Assembly (NCBI GenBank): GCA_016195085.1
Contig: JACQAG010000055.1
Location: 98,183-162,182 of the forward strand
Source: Pseudomonadota bacterium
GTDB taxonomy: Bacteria; Pseudomonadota; Alphaproteobacteria; SHVZ01
DNA length: 64,000 nt
Direction: 5' to 3'
Both the position numbers and the translations under genes were made by a program. The notes beneath the pieces are model-generated. The model had not been told where the DNA came from, did not search any database, and saw only the letters and a list, made by a program, of their open reading frames with translations. Shown piece by piece: positions 1 to 9,659 of the stretch. Numbering within the stretch: the first letter of the stretch is position 1; every line of letters begins with the position of its first letter.

Positions 1-1631
1 AGATGATCGTGGAGACAGCGGCGAAGTGCGACGCGAACCGCTTCGCGCACGAGATCGTCATCCCGCCGCGCGGCACCGCTCAAGCCAGCCACGGTATCGC
101 GGGCGACATCGGCGGCCAACGCCGACATCTCCGCCTCGCCCGCTTCCTCGATCACGCCTTGGAAGGTCACCACGGGATCGCCCCTGAGCTTGCCGTCGCG
201 ACTCAAGAGCAGCGTCATCACGGCAGCGCCGTTGCGCATCAGCCGCCGGCGCGATCGGACCGCCTGGCCCTCGAGGGGTACCAGCCGCGTGCCGTCGAGG
301 GCGAGCCTGCCGGTGGCGACCTCTTCGACGATTCCGGCCGGACCCGGCGCCAGCCGGATCATGGCGCCGTTCTCGACCACGATCGACTGCGGCACCTGGC
401 ATTCGCCGGCGAGCTTGGCGTGCTCGATGAGATGCCGCATCTCGCCATGCACCGGGATGGCGATCTGGGGACGCACCCATTGGTACATGCGGACGAGCTC
501 GTCGCGGTTCGGATGGCCGGAGACATGCACGCCGGCCTCGTCGCGTTCGGTCACGATTTCGACGCCGAGCCGGCTCAGCTGGTTCTGCAGGCGACCGATC
601 GCCCGTTCGTTGCCGGGAATGATGCGCGAGGAGAAGATCGCCACGTCGCCTGCTTCCAGCACGACATGGGGATGGCCGCCGCCGGCGATGCGGGCGAGCG
701 CCGAGCGGGGCTCGCCTTGGCTACCGGTGCAGATGAGGAGCACCTTGTCGTTGGGCAGGAACCCGGCATCGTGTTCAGTGACGAAGGGCGGAATGTCGGT
801 GAGATAGCCGGTCTCGCGCGCCGCATCGTAGATCCGCCACAGCGAGCGGCCGACGAGGGCGGCGTGCCTGCCATGGGCCTCGGCCACCCGCGCCAGGGTT
901 TCGAGCCGGGCGACGTTGCTGGCGAAGCAGGCCACCGCCACACGGCGCTTGTAGCCCCCGACGAGGCGCATGAGATCGGCGCGAACCTCGGCCTCGGAGC
1001 CGGACTCCCCGGGTCGGAAGACATTGGTCGAGTCGCCGACGAGGGCCAGCACGCCCTCTTCGCCGAGGGCCCGGAGTGCGGGCTCATCGGCGATCTTGCC
1101 GATGAGCGGCTCCGGATCGAGCTTCCAATCCCCGGTGTGCAGGACCGTACCGGCGGACGTGCGGATGGCGAGCGCCATCGGTTCGGGGATCGAGTGGGTG
1201 AGACGGATCAGCTCGATATCGAACGGGCCGACGGAGAACCGGCCTTCGACCGGGATTTCGATGAGGCTGACCCGGCGCAAGAGGTCCACCTCGGCGAGCT
1301 TGCGCTTCAGGAGCGCGGCGGTGAAAGGGGTCGCGTAAACCGGACAGGCGAGCTCGGGCCACAGATAGGGGATGGCGCCGATATGGTCTTCATGCGCGTG
1401 GGTGGCGACGATGCCCACGAGATCGCGCCGACGCTCGGCGATCCAGGCCGGATCCGGCATGATCACCTCGATGCCCGGCGTGGTGTCGTCGCCGAAGGTG
1501 ATGCCGCAATCGACGATCAGCCATTTGCCGCGATAGCCGTAGAGATTGAGGTTCATGCCGATCTCGCCGGCCCCGCCCAAGGGCAGGAACCTGAGCTCGG
1601 AGGTGCCGGAATCGTCGCCGCGCGGGCTCAT
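1..1631 (-). CDS. rnj: Ribonuclease J (3' end beyond window)
   Basis: Metallo-beta-lactamase / beta-CASP RNase, which in alphaproteobacteria processes and degrades RNA from the 5' end. 543 residues are visible and the frame is open at the window edge; family members are about 555 residues, so only a few C-terminal residues are missing. The zinc-binding motif HAHEDH is at residues 78-83, and the second metal-ligand region includes LHTGDWKLDPEP. The ATG at 1631 overlaps the stop of coaX as ATGA, implying translational coupling. It is the last visible gene of the run that starts with nuoA. The N-terminus reads MSPRGDDSGTSELRFLPLGG, typical of alphaproteobacterial RNase J. Confidence 0.93.
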   Translation of the reverse strand, partial: MSPRGDDSGTSELRFLPLGGAGEIGMNLNLYGYRGKWLIVDCGITFGDDTTPGIEVIMPDPAWIAERRRDLVGIVATHAHEDHIGAIPYLWPELACPVYATPFTAALLKRKLAEVDLLRRVSLIEIPVEGRFSVGPFDIELIRLTHSIPEPMALAIRTSAGTVLHTGDWKLDPEPLIGKIADEPALRALGEEGVLALVGDSTNVFRPGESGSEAEVRADLMRLVGGYKRRVAVACFASNVARLETLARVAEAHGRHAALVGRSLWRIYDAARETGYLTDIPPFVTEHDAGFLPNDKVLLICTGSQGEPRSALARIAGGGHPHVVLEAGDVAIFSSRIIPGNERAIGRLQNQLSRLGVEIVTERDEAGVHVSGHPNRDELVRMYQWVRPQIAIPVHGEMRHLIEHAKLAGECQVPQSIVVENGAMIRLAPGPAGIVEEVATGRLALDGTRLVPLEGQAVRSRRRLMRNGAAVMTLLLSRDGKLRGDPVVTFQGVIEEAGEAEMSALAADVARDTVAGLSGAARRDDDLVREAVRVALRRCLHDH

Positions 1632-2410
1632 GACGAACGGTTGAGGCGATGGATGTGGAGGAGTCCGCGCAAGGTCAGGTCCGGATCGAGATGCTCGATC
1701 GCCGGAATCGCATCGGCGAACAAGGGTGCCAGGCCGCCGGTGGTGATCACCTTCATCGGCCGCCCGAACTCCGCCTTGATGCGGGCGACGATGCCTTCCA
1801 CCAGCCCGACATAGCCCCAGAACACCCCGGACTGCATGGCCGGCACGGTGGCCCGCCCGATGACGCTGGCCGGGCGTTTCAAGGCGATGTGCGGCAGCTT
1901 CGCCGCCGCCCGGTAGAGCGCATCGACCGACAGGTTCGGCCCGGGGGCGATGACGCCGCCGGCATAATTGCCCTCGCCGTCGATGACGTCGAAGGTGGTG
2001 GCGGTGCCGAAGTCGACGACGATGGCGGGCCCGCCATAGTGACGGTGCGCCTCGGCGGCATTGACCAGCCGGTCCGCACCCGCCTCCTCGGGGCGCTCGA
2101 TGGTCGCCCGCACGCCGAGATTGACCGCCGCCTCGCCGATGACCAAGGGCTCGCTGTCGAAATAGCGGCGGCAGAAGGTCTTGAGCTCGTAGAGGCCGTC
2201 GGGAACGACGCTGGCGATGATGGTGTCGCGCACCTGCCCGCGCTCGATCCCGGCGATGTTGAGGAGCTGGATCAGCCACACCCCGTATTCGTCGGCGGTG
2301 CGCCTGGGGTCGGTCGCCGAACGCCAGGGACCGAGCATGGTTTCGCCGTCGAAGATGGCGAACTTGCAGTTGGTGTTGTTGGCGTTGATCGCAAGCAGCA
2401 TTTCCGTCAT
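1628..2410 (-). CDS. coaX: Type III pantothenate kinase
   Basis: Phosphorylates pantothenate in the first step of coenzyme A synthesis, in the cytoplasm. The 260-residue length is normal for CoaX. The N-terminal phosphate-binding segment reads AINANNTNCKFAIFDG, with NANNTN in place of the more usual D-x-GNTN. The central ATPase-fold motif DFGTATTFDVID lies near residue 125, and GGVIAPGP follows. The start overlaps the stop of birA by four bases (ATGA) and the end overlaps the start of rnj in the same way, so birA-coaX-rnj form one coupled unit. This order is common in alphaproteobacteria downstream of complex I. Confidence 0.94.
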   Translation of the reverse strand: MTEMLLAINANNTNCKFAIFDGETMLGPWRSATDPRRTADEYGVWLIQLLNIAGIERGQVRDTIIASVVPDGLYELKTFCRRYFDSEPLVIGEAAVNLGVRATIERPEEAGADRLVNAAEAHRHYGGPAIVVDFGTATTFDVIDGEGNYAGGVIAPGPNLSVDALYRAAAKLPHIALKRPASVIGRATVPAMQSGVFWGYVGLVEGIVARIKAEFGRPMKVITTGGLAPLFADAIPAIEHLDPDLTLRGLLHIHRLNRSS

Positions 2411-3159
2411 CCCGCCCCGAAGAAGATCTCGCCCGCGGCGATCGAGCGATGCCCGCCGGGCACGCCCAGCACCAGCGCGCCCGATTCATCCACGCCATCG
2501 AAGGTGCCGGACAACACGTCCCGCTCGAGGTTGACGCGGATGGTGGTCCCGCGGCCGAAGGCCTTCGCCAGCCATTCAGCCCGAATGGGCTCGAATCCCT
2601 CCGTCAACCACCGCTCCCAGCGCACCAGGAAAGCGCGAACGAAGACCTCGAGCGCCTTCTCGATATTGGGTTCGCCCCCGGCCGCGGCAACATGGGTGGC
2701 CGGATAGGGCGTCTCGGGTGGGTGGCTATCGAGGTTGATCCCCACGCCGACGACCAGCCACGGGGAGGCGCCGGCGGCGGCGGCGTCTCCTGCCTCCAGC
2801 AAGATCCCGGCGATCTTCGCCCCATCGAGGAGCACGTCGTTCGGCCATTTGAAGCGCACGGTCCGTCCCGGCGGCGCCAAGGCCTCGATCGCCTCGCCCA
2901 CAGCAAGCGCCGCGGCAAAGGAGAGCTGCGCCACCGCCGCCAAGGGGCGCCCGGGCACCAGCAACAGCGAGACATAGAGATTCCCTCGCGGCGAGTGCCA
3001 AGCACGGCCTCTCCGCCCCGCGCCGGCGCTCTGCTCCAAGGCCCAGACGACGCTGGGCATGGCATCGCCAGCCTCGGCCAGCCGCCTGGCAAAGGCATTG
3101 GTGCTGTCGAGGCGTTCGAAAGCAAAGAGCCTGAGGCCGTTCGGCAGCGTTGGAGTCAC
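2407..3159 (-). CDS. birA: Biotin--[acetyl-CoA-carboxylase] ligase
   Basis: Attaches biotin to the carboxyl carrier protein of biotin-dependent carboxylases through biotinyl-AMP. 250 residues, the short monofunctional form: the protein starts directly in the catalytic domain, with no helix-turn-helix repressor domain. Diagnostic motifs are the biotinyl-AMP loop GRRGRAW and KWPNDVLLDGAKIAGIL, which carries the catalytic lysine. It lies 75 bp downstream of nuoN, with a GC-rich inverted repeat in the gap, and overlaps coaX by four bases. Confidence 0.94.
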   Translation of the reverse strand: MTPTLPNGLRLFAFERLDSTNAFARRLAEAGDAMPSVVWALEQSAGAGRRGRAWHSPRGNLYVSLLLVPGRPLAAVAQLSFAAALAVGEAIEALAPPGRTVRFKWPNDVLLDGAKIAGILLEAGDAAAAGASPWLVVGVGINLDSHPPETPYPATHVAAAGGEPNIEKALEVFVRAFLVRWERWLTEGFEPIRAEWLAKAFGRGTTIRVNLERDVLSGTFDGVDESGALVLGVPGGHRSIAAGEIFFGAG

Positions 3160-3170
3160 GGGCCAGGGGC

Positions 3171-3232
3171 GGTCCAGGAGGGGGTGAGGATCACTCCCTC
3201 CCTGCTTGCTCGAAGAAGGGGGATGGACCCGG
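3171..3232. repeat. GC-rich dispersed repeat, copy 1
   Basis: Fills the nuoN-birA gap. The core GGAGGGGGTGAGGATCACTC is followed by CCTCC, giving a G-rich arm opposite a C-rich arm. The same core recurs at 23162-23216, 28576-28633 and 63381-63439. It may form a hairpin in the nuo transcript and separate nuo expression from birA-coaX-rnj expression; that role is inference. Confidence 0.7.
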
Positions 3233-3234
3233 CA

Positions 3235-4686
3235 TCATGACGGAAACAGGGCCCGCGCGGCAGCTTCCGCATAGGTGAACAAGGGCCCGGGATAGACGAA
3301 GAACAACAGGGTGACGGCAGCGGTGCCGAACTGCACCCAGCCGAGGTCGCGGGCGATCGGGCGATCGAGCTGATCCACGGGCTCGTCGAAATACATCACC
3401 TTGACGATCCTCAGATAGTAGTAGGCCCCGACCACGCTCGACAGCACGCCGATGACCGCCAGCGTGTATTGGCCGGCTTGGATGGCGGCGAGAAACACGT
3501 AGAGCTTGCCGAAGAAGCCGGCGAGCGGCGGGATGCCGGCCATCGAGAACATGAAGATCGCGAGCCCCAGCGCCATCATCGGATGGGTCTTGGAGAGGCC
3601 GGAAAGATCGGTGATCTCTTCGACCAGGCGCCCGCGGCGACGCATGGAGAGCACGCAGGCGAAGGTCCCGGCGCTCATGAAGACATAGATCGCCATGTAG
3701 ATGAGCACGCCGCGCATGCCGCCTTCATTGCCGGCGGCTAGCCCGATCAGCGCATAACCCATATGGCCGATCGAGCTATAAGCAAGTAGCCGCTTGATGT
3801 TGCGCTGGTTGATGGCGGCGAAGGCGCCGAGCAGCATCGAGCCGATGGAGATCAGCACGATGATCGGCTGCCAATCCTGGGTGGCCAACCCGAAGGGAGC
3901 GGTCATGACCCTGAGCAGTAGGATCATCGCCGCAAACTTGGGTGCCAGCGCCAAGAGCGCCGTCACCGGCGTGGGGGCGCCTTCGTATACGTCCGGCGTC
4001 CACATATGGAACGGCACCGCCGACACTTTGAAGGCCAGGCCGGCCACCAGGAACACCAGACCGAAGATGACGCCGATGGGCAAGCTGTCGGCGCGGGACA
4101 GCGCCAAGCCGATGGCATCGAAATTGGTCGTGCCGGTGCTGCCATAGATCAACGAGGCGCCGTAGAGCAGCAGGCCCGAGGACAAGGCACCGAGGACGAA
4201 GTATTTCAGCCCGGCCTCGGTCGAAGATTGGGAGTCTCGGCGAAACGCCGCCACGACGTAAAGCGCCAGGCTCTGCAGTTCGATGGAGAGATAGAGGCTG
4301 ATCAGGTCGTTGGCCGAGACCATCATGATCATGCCCAGGGTCGAGAACAGCACCAGCAACGGGAACTCGAAGCGCTGCATGTCTTCGCGCCTGAGATAGT
4401 CATGCGACATGATCACGGCGATGGCCGAGCCCATGAGGATGAAGACCTTGGCGAACACCGCCAGCCCGTCGGTGACGAACAGCCCGCGCATGGTCACCAC
4501 GCGGCCGCCATGACCGCCCATCAGCACCAGGATAGCGGTCACCGCGAGCGAGGCCACGACCAGCCAGGAGACCTGCCTGGTGGATCCATTGCCTTGGAAG
4601 ACGCCGATGAGCAACAGCGCCATGCCGGCGAGCGCCAGGAAGATCTCGGGCAAGGTGGGCAGCAACTGCAATTCGGAAACCTGCAT
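3235..4686 (-). CDS. nuoN: NADH-quinone oxidoreductase subunit N
   Basis: Antiporter-like, proton-pumping membrane subunit of complex I. 483 residues, normal for alphaproteobacteria. Highly hydrophobic throughout, with the conserved [15 protein letters not shown] helix and the [20 protein letters not shown] segment, whose lysine and histidine belong to the proton channel. Starts four bases after the stop of nuoM. Last subunit gene of the operon. Confidence 0.96.
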   Translation of the reverse strand: MQVSELQLLPTLPEIFLALAGMALLLIGVFQGNGSTRQVSWLVVASLAVTAILVLMGGHGGRVVTMRGLFVTDGLAVFAKVFILMGSAIAVIMSHDYLRREDMQRFEFPLLVLFSTLGMIMMVSANDLISLYLSIELQSLALYVVAAFRRDSQSSTEAGLKYFVLGALSSGLLLYGASLIYGSTGTTNFDAIGLALSRADSLPIGVIFGLVFLVAGLAFKVSAVPFHMWTPDVYEGAPTPVTALLALAPKFAAMILLLRVMTAPFGLATQDWQPIIVLISIGSMLLGAFAAINQRNIKRLLAYSSIGHMGYALIGLAAGNEGGMRGVLIYMAIYVFMSAGTFACVLSMRRRGRLVEEITDLSGLSKTHPMMALGLAIFMFSMAGIPPLAGFFGKLYVFLAAIQAGQYTLAVIGVLSSVVGAYYYLRIVKVMYFDEPVDQLDRPIARDLGWVQFGTAAVTLLFFVYPGPLFTYAEAAARALFPS

Positions 4687-4690
4687 CGTC

Positions 4691-6056
4691 CTAGTACCGG
4701 TTGTCGGTGAGGAGGCGAAGATCGCCCTTGGGCAGATGGGCGACGGCGCGTGGGCCCGGCGGAGCCGCGAGCGACAGCTCGTAGCGCGCCACGAGGTTGA
4801 GCACCGAGGCGTTCATCGGCTTCAAGAACGAGGTGGGATAGATCCCCATCCAGAAGGTGACGAGCACGAGCGGGGCGAAGACCGCGATCTCGCGCGGGCT
4901 CAGATCCAAGATGACCTTGAGGTCCGGCTTCTCCAGCACGCCGAAGATGACCCGGCGATAGAGATAAAGCATGTAGGCCGCCCCCAGGATGCAGCCGGTG
5001 GTGCCGAGGAACGCCACCCAGGTATTTACCTGGAAGGCGCCCAGCAGCACCAGGAACTCGCCGACGAAGCCGCTGGTGCCCGGCAGTCCGACGCTCGCGA
5101 GCGTGAACACCATGAACACGAATGCGTAGCGCGGCATGCGATGCACCAGACCGCCATAGCGGGTGATGTCGCGGGAATGGATGCGGTCATAGACGACACC
5201 GACGATAAGGAACAGCGCGGCGGAGACGACGCCATGGCTCAGCATCTGGATGAGGGCACCCTGGATCGCCTGCAGATTGAGGGTGAAGATGCCGATGGTG
5301 ACGATACCCATATGGGCGACCGAGGAATAGGCGATCAGCTTCTTCATGTCCTCCTGGGCCAGCGCCACCAGCGAGGTGTAGATGATCGCCACGACCGAGA
5401 GCGTGTAGATGAGCGGCGTGAACAGCTCGGTCGCCGCCGGCAGCATCGGCACCGAGAAGCGGATGAAGCCGTAGGCTCCCATCTTCAGGAGCACGCCCGC
5501 GAGGATGACCGAGCCCGCGGTCGGCGCCTCGACATGCGCATCCGGCAGCCAGGTGTGCACCGGCCACATCGGCACCTTGACCGAGAAGGACGATGATGAG
5601 GAACATCGGGATCAGCACTCCCTCGAAGAACAGATAGAACAGCACGAAGTCGAGCGCCGCGAACATGCCGACCATCAAGGTCTCGAGCACGAGGAAGGCG
5701 ACCATGTACTCCTTGACCCGGCTCTGGATCGCCTGCCAGCTCGCCAGCACGCAGATCGGCGTCAGAAAGGTCGACAACAGCACGAAGAACATCGAAATCC
5801 CGTCGACACCCATGTGGTAGTTGATCCCGTAGGCGGGGATCCAGGACGCGGACTCGACGAATTGGAAATCGGCGCTGTCGGTGTCGAAATTCGTCCACAG
5901 CGGCAGCGACAAGAGGAAGGTGATGAGCGAGGTCCAGAGCGCGATGCTGCGGGCATTGCGGGCGACGATGTCCTCCGAGCCGCGGGAGAGGAGGATGAAG
6001 GCGGCCCCCACCAGCGGCAGGAAGGTGACCAGGCTCAAGAGCGGCCAATCGGACAT
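4691..6056 (-). pseudogene. nuoM: NADH-quinone oxidoreductase subunit M, internally deleted and frameshifted as written
   Basis: Should encode the NuoM proton-pumping subunit of complex I. The first part starts at 6056 (MSDWPLLSLVTFLPLVGAAF) and reads to about 5590, ending [13 protein letters not shown] with the essential TM5 glutamate. The second part resumes in another frame near 5585 with [18 protein letters not shown], carrying the TM7 lysine, and is clean to the stop at 4691. The 1366-nt span is not a multiple of three. Against the usual length of about 500-510 residues, some 60-65 codons between TM5 and TM7 (TM6 and its loops) are absent. Everything else is well conserved and nuoL and nuoN are intact, so an assembly or sequencing collapse is as likely as a real mutation. 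Confidence 0.85.
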
Positions 6057-6058
6057 GG

Positions 6059-7993
6059 CTAGCGGACCTGCCGGTAAAGGTAGAAGGACACCAGCACGAC
6101 GACGCCGATCAGCATCGCGAAGGCGTAATGGTAGACATAGCCGGTCTGCAGCCGGCCCGCCCTGCGGGCGAGATCGCGGGTGACCGCGGCGAAGCCGTCC
6201 GGTCCGAGGCCGTCGATGATGGCGCCGTCGCCCGCCTTCCACAGGCCGCGGCCGATGGCGAAGGCCGGGCGCACGAACAGCCAGTCATAGAGCTCGTCGA
6301 AGTACCACTTGTTGAGCAGGAAGAGGTAGAGGCCGCGGAAGCGCCGGGCCATGACCCCGGGCCATTCCGGCCTGAGGATGTACATCACATAGGCCAGCGC
6401 GATGCCGATGATCGCCATGATCGTCGGCATGAGCTCGACCATCAGCGGCACGTGGTGGCTGACCTCGATCGGATCGGGATCGACGAGAATGGTGATGGAA
6501 CGCGCCCAGAACTGCGTCCGGCCCTCGCCGACGAGATCGAAATGCAGCAGCAGGCCGGCGAACATCGCTCCGGCCGCCAGCACATAGAGCGGCGCCAGCA
6601 TCACCTGCGGCGACTCGTGCACATGCTCCATGACGTGGCGATCGGCACGCGGCTTGCCGTGGAAGGTCATGAACAGCAGCCGCCAGGAATAGAACGCGGT
6701 CATCAGCGAGGCGGCGATGCCGAGCCAGAACGCGAAATGGGCAACTCCGGTGCCAGCGGCCCAGGCGGCGTCCAAGATCTGATCCTTGGAATAGTAGCCG
6801 GAGAAGATCGGCACGCCGGCGAGCGCCAGGCTGCCGATCCACATCAAAGCGTAGGTGATCGGGATCTTCCGCCAGATGCCGCCCATCTTGCGCATGTCCT
6901 GCTCGTTCGACATGGCATGGATCACCGAGCCGGCGCCGAGAAACAGCAACGCCTTGAAGAAGGCGTGGGTCAAGAGGTGGAACATCGCCGCCTCATAAGC
7001 CGACACGCCGGCAGCGAAGAACATGTAGCCGAGCTGGCTGCAGGTCGAATAGGCGATCACCCGCTTGATGTCGTTCTGCACCAGGCCGATGGTGGCGGCG
7101 AAGAATGCCGTCGAGCCGCCGACGATGGTGACGACCGCGAGCGCGGTGGGAGAGAGCTCGAAGAGCGGCGAGAGCCGGCAGACCATGAACACGCCGGCCG
7201 TGACCATGGTGGCGGCGTGGATGAGCGCCGAGACCGGCGTCGGCCCCTCCATGGCGTCGGGAAGCCAGGTATGGAGGCCGAGCTGGGCCGACTTGCCCAT
7301 GGCGCCCACGAACAGGAGGAGGCAGATGACAGTGAGCGCGTGCCAGTCATGGCCGAGGAAGTTCAGGCTGGCGCCGGCCTTTCCCGGGGCGGCGGCGAAC
7401 ACCGTATCGAAGCTGACGGCATCGAACAGGAAGAACACGCCCATGATGCCAAGCGCGAAGCCGAAATCGCCGACGCGGTTGACGACGAAGGCCTTGATCG
7501 CCGCGGCGTTGGCCGAAGGCCGGTCGTACCAGAAGCCGATCAGGAGATAGGAGCAGAGCCCGACGCCTTCCCAGCCGAAGTAGAGCTGCAGGAAGTTGTC
7601 CGCGGTCACCAGCGCCAGCATGAAGAAGGTGAAGAGGCTGAGATAAGCCATGAACCGCGGCACCGACGGGTCATGGCTCATATAGCCGATCGAATAGATG
7701 TGGATCATGCAGGAGACGAGGGTGACCATCGCCACCATCGAGGCCGACAAGGAGTCGTAGCGGAGCGACCAGGCGACATCGAAGGCACCCGAGGAGATCC
7801 AGGTGAAGACCTCGATGGTGCGCACATTGCCGACCAGGCACACATCGACGAAGAGGAAGGCGCCGAGGACGGAGGCGAGGCCTAAGAGCCCGCAGGTGAC
7901 GAGCTGCGCGCCCAGGTCGCCGATCCAGCGACCGAAGAAGCCGGCGATGAAGGCGCCGATAAGCGGCAGGAAGACGATCGAGGCAACCAGCAA
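6059..7993 (-). CDS. nuoL: NADH-quinone oxidoreductase subunit L
   Basis: Largest antiporter-like proton-pumping subunit of complex I, carrying the long lateral helix near its C-terminus. 644 residues, normal. Conserved features include FFGWEGVGLCSYLLIGFW-like TM5 sequence (here YFGWEGVGLCSYLLIGFW), LGLHTWLPDAMEGPTPVSAL with the TM7 lysine region, and HAFFKALLFLGAGSVIHAM. Sits between nuoK (4-bp gap) and nuoM (2-bp gap). Confidence 0.96.
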   Translation of the reverse strand: MLVASIVFLPLIGAFIAGFFGRWIGDLGAQLVTCGLLGLASVLGAFLFVDVCLVGNVRTIEVFTWISSGAFDVAWSLRYDSLSASMVAMVTLVSCMIHIYSIGYMSHDPSVPRFMAYLSLFTFFMLALVTADNFLQLYFGWEGVGLCSYLLIGFWYDRPSANAAAIKAFVVNRVGDFGFALGIMGVFFLFDAVSFDTVFAAAPGKAGASLNFLGHDWHALTVICLLLFVGAMGKSAQLGLHTWLPDAMEGPTPVSALIHAATMVTAGVFMVCRLSPLFELSPTALAVVTIVGGSTAFFAATIGLVQNDIKRVIAYSTCSQLGYMFFAAGVSAYEAAMFHLLTHAFFKALLFLGAGSVIHAMSNEQDMRKMGGIWRKIPITYALMWIGSLALAGVPIFSGYYSKDQILDAAWAAGTGVAHFAFWLGIAASLMTAFYSWRLLFMTFHGKPRADRHVMEHVHESPQVMLAPLYVLAAGAMFAGLLLHFDLVGEGRTQFWARSITILVDPDPIEVSHHVPLMVELMPTIMAIIGIALAYVMYILRPEWPGVMARRFRGLYLFLLNKWYFDELYDWLFVRPAFAIGRGLWKAGDGAIIDGLGPDGFAAVTRDLARRAGRLQTGYVYHYAFAMLIGVVVLVSFYLYRQVR

Positions 7994-7997
7994 GAGT

Positions 7998-8309
7998 TCA
8001 GCCCTTCATGAGGTTGATGTCTTCCACCGCGATCGAGCCGCGCTGGCGGAAATAGATGACGATGATGGCAAGCCCGATCGCCGCTTCGGCCGCCGCCACG
8101 GTCAGCACGAACATGGCGAAGACCTGTCCGACGAGGTCCCCCAGATGGGCCGAGAAGGCGACGAGGTTGATGTTGACCGCGAGCAGCATCAGCTCGATCG
8201 ACATCAAGATGATGATGACGTTCTTGCGGTTGAGAAAGATGCCGAAGATGCCGAGCGTGAACAGGATGGCGGCGACGGTGAGGTAGTGGGAAAGCCCGAT
8301 CTCGAGCAT
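7998..8309 (-). CDS. nuoK: NADH-quinone oxidoreductase subunit K
   Basis: Small membrane subunit of complex I with three transmembrane helices. 103 residues, typical of NuoK. Contains [16 protein letters not shown] with the conserved membrane glutamate, and [20 protein letters not shown] with the second glutamate. Lies three bases downstream of nuoJ and four bases upstream of nuoL. Confidence 0.96.
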   Translation of the reverse strand: MLEIGLSHYLTVAAILFTLGIFGIFLNRKNVIIILMSIELMLLAVNINLVAFSAHLGDLVGQVFAMFVLTVAAAEAAIGLAIIVIYFRQRGSIAVEDINLMKG

Positions 8310-8312
8310 GGC

Positions 8313-8921
8313 TCAGACGCCTCCCCCGGTCGGCACCTTGACGACCGTGACCGTCTCCTCGCGGCGGCGGGCGAGCTGGCGCTGGATGTCCTGCCGGCGC
8401 ACACCTTCGCGGGTCCGCAAGGTGAGCACGATCGCCCCGATCATCGCCACCAGCAGCACCATGCCGGAGGCTTGGAAAAGATAGATGTAGTCGGTGTAGA
8501 GCACACGGCCGAGGGCCGCCGTGTTGGTGACCTCGGTTGCCGGCTGCAACGGCTGCAAGGTCATCACTTCGGGCACGAAGGCCCAGGTGGCGAAGCCCAG
8601 CACCAGCTCGGCCAGCAGGATGATGCCGACCAGCCCGCCGATCGGCAGGTATTGCAACGCTCCATGGCGAAGCTCCGCGATGTTCACATCCAGCATCATG
8701 ACGACGAAGAGGAACAGCACCGCCACGGCGCCGACATAGACGACGACCAGGATCATCGCCAGGAACTCGGCGCCGAGGAGGAGGAACAAGGCGGCGGCGT
8801 TGAAGAAAGCGAGCACCAGGAACAGCACGGAATGCACCGCATTGCGCGCCGAGATCACCATCACTCCGGAGGCGACGGCGATGGCGGCAAACAGATAGAA
8901 GCTCAAAGCGTGTACGATCAT
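8313..8921 (-). CDS. nuoJ: NADH-quinone oxidoreductase subunit J
   Basis: Membrane subunit of complex I with five helices; its TM3 belongs to the quinone-to-pump coupling chain. 202 residues. Characteristic segments are SARNAVHSVLFLVLAFFNAA and FLAMILVVVYVGAVAVLFLF. It is separated from nuoI by 181 bp holding two GC-rich hairpins, the largest gap in the operon. Confidence 0.95.
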   Translation of the reverse strand: MIVHALSFYLFAAIAVASGVMVISARNAVHSVLFLVLAFFNAAALFLLLGAEFLAMILVVVYVGAVAVLFLFVVMMLDVNIAELRHGALQYLPIGGLVGIILLAELVLGFATWAFVPEVMTLQPLQPATEVTNTAALGRVLYTDYIYLFQASGMVLLVAMIGAIVLTLRTREGVRRQDIQRQLARRREETVTVVKVPTGGGV

Positions 8922-8986
8922 GCCGCCCCCCGGCGATCGTTATGGTGGAAACACGGCATCGGCACCACTGACCGCCCCCACCCTTG

Positions 8987-9062
8987 CCCTCCCCCACCTT
9001 CGGCGGGGGAGGGAATCGGAGGCTGATCATGCTCCCTCCCCCGTGCGGAGCGCGGGGGAGGG
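8987..9062. repeat. Two tandem CCCTCCCCC hairpins between nuoI and nuoJ
   Basis: First stem: CCCTCCCCC at 8987-8995 pairs with GGGGGAGGG at 9005-9013. Second stem: CCCTCCCCCG at 9034-9043 pairs with CGGGGGAGGG at 9053-9062. Neither is followed by a T-tract on the minus strand, so they are not typical intrinsic terminators. They resemble the C/G-rich extragenic palindromes common in alphaproteobacteria; a similar hairpin lies at 35101-35125. They interrupt an otherwise tight operon. Confidence 0.8.
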
Positions 9063-9102
9063 TCGGGGGGGGGGCAACGCGGCATGGTCAGACCGTGCGA
9101 CA

Positions 9103-9591
9103 TCATCGATAAGGCGCGTCCAACAGGAGGTTGGCGGCGATCTCGGTCTCCCAGCGGTCGCCGTTCGCCAGCAGCTTGTCCTTGTTGTAGAAGAGTTCTT
9201 GGCGGCTCTCCGCGGCGAATTCGAAGTTCGGCCCCTGGACGATCGCATCCACCGGACAAGCTTCCTGGCAGAAGCCGCAATAAATGCATTTGGTCATGTC
9301 GATGTCGTAGCGGGTGGTGCGGCGGCTGCCATCCTCGCGCGGCTCGGCCTCGATGGTGATGGCCAGGGCCGGACAGACCGCCTCGCACAGCTTGCAGGCG
9401 ATGCAGCGCTCCTCGCCGGTCGCGTAGCGGCGGAGCGCATGCTCACCGCGAAAGCGCGGGCTCAGCGGCCCCTTCTCATAGGGATAATTCAGCGTCACCT
9501 TCGGCTTGAAAAAATAGCTGAGCGTCAGCGCCATCCCCGAGAAGAGCTCGGAGAGCAGCAGGCTGCGCGCGCCGCGGTCAAGAAACGCCAT
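9103..9591 (-). CDS. nuoI: NADH-quinone oxidoreductase subunit I
   Basis: Peripheral-arm subunit carrying two [4Fe-4S] clusters (N6a and N6b) that pass electrons towards N2. 162 residues. Both cluster motifs are intact: [12 protein letters not shown] and [12 protein letters not shown]. The N-terminus ([20 protein letters not shown]) is normal for alphaproteobacteria. It follows nuoH after 68 bp. Confidence 0.96.
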   Translation of the reverse strand: MAFLDRGARSLLLSELFSGMALTLSYFFKPKVTLNYPYEKGPLSPRFRGEHALRRYATGEERCIACKLCEAVCPALAITIEAEPREDGSRRTTRYDIDMTKCIYCGFCQEACPVDAIVQGPNFEFAAESRQELFYNKDKLLANGDRWETEIAANLLLDAPYR

Positions 9592-9659
9592 GTTTCAATC
9601 CCTCCTCCAGGCACCCAGCCCCCGTAGCGCCGGCGGGCCAGGCCGCACCCGGAATAAGC

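Noticed and set aside
3..1814. 603-codon open frame on the plus strand opposite RNase J
   Set aside because: Antisense to a clearly conserved gene; its composition is the typical GC-rich shadow and it has no recognisable domain. The same applies to long plus-strand frames opposite the nuo genes.
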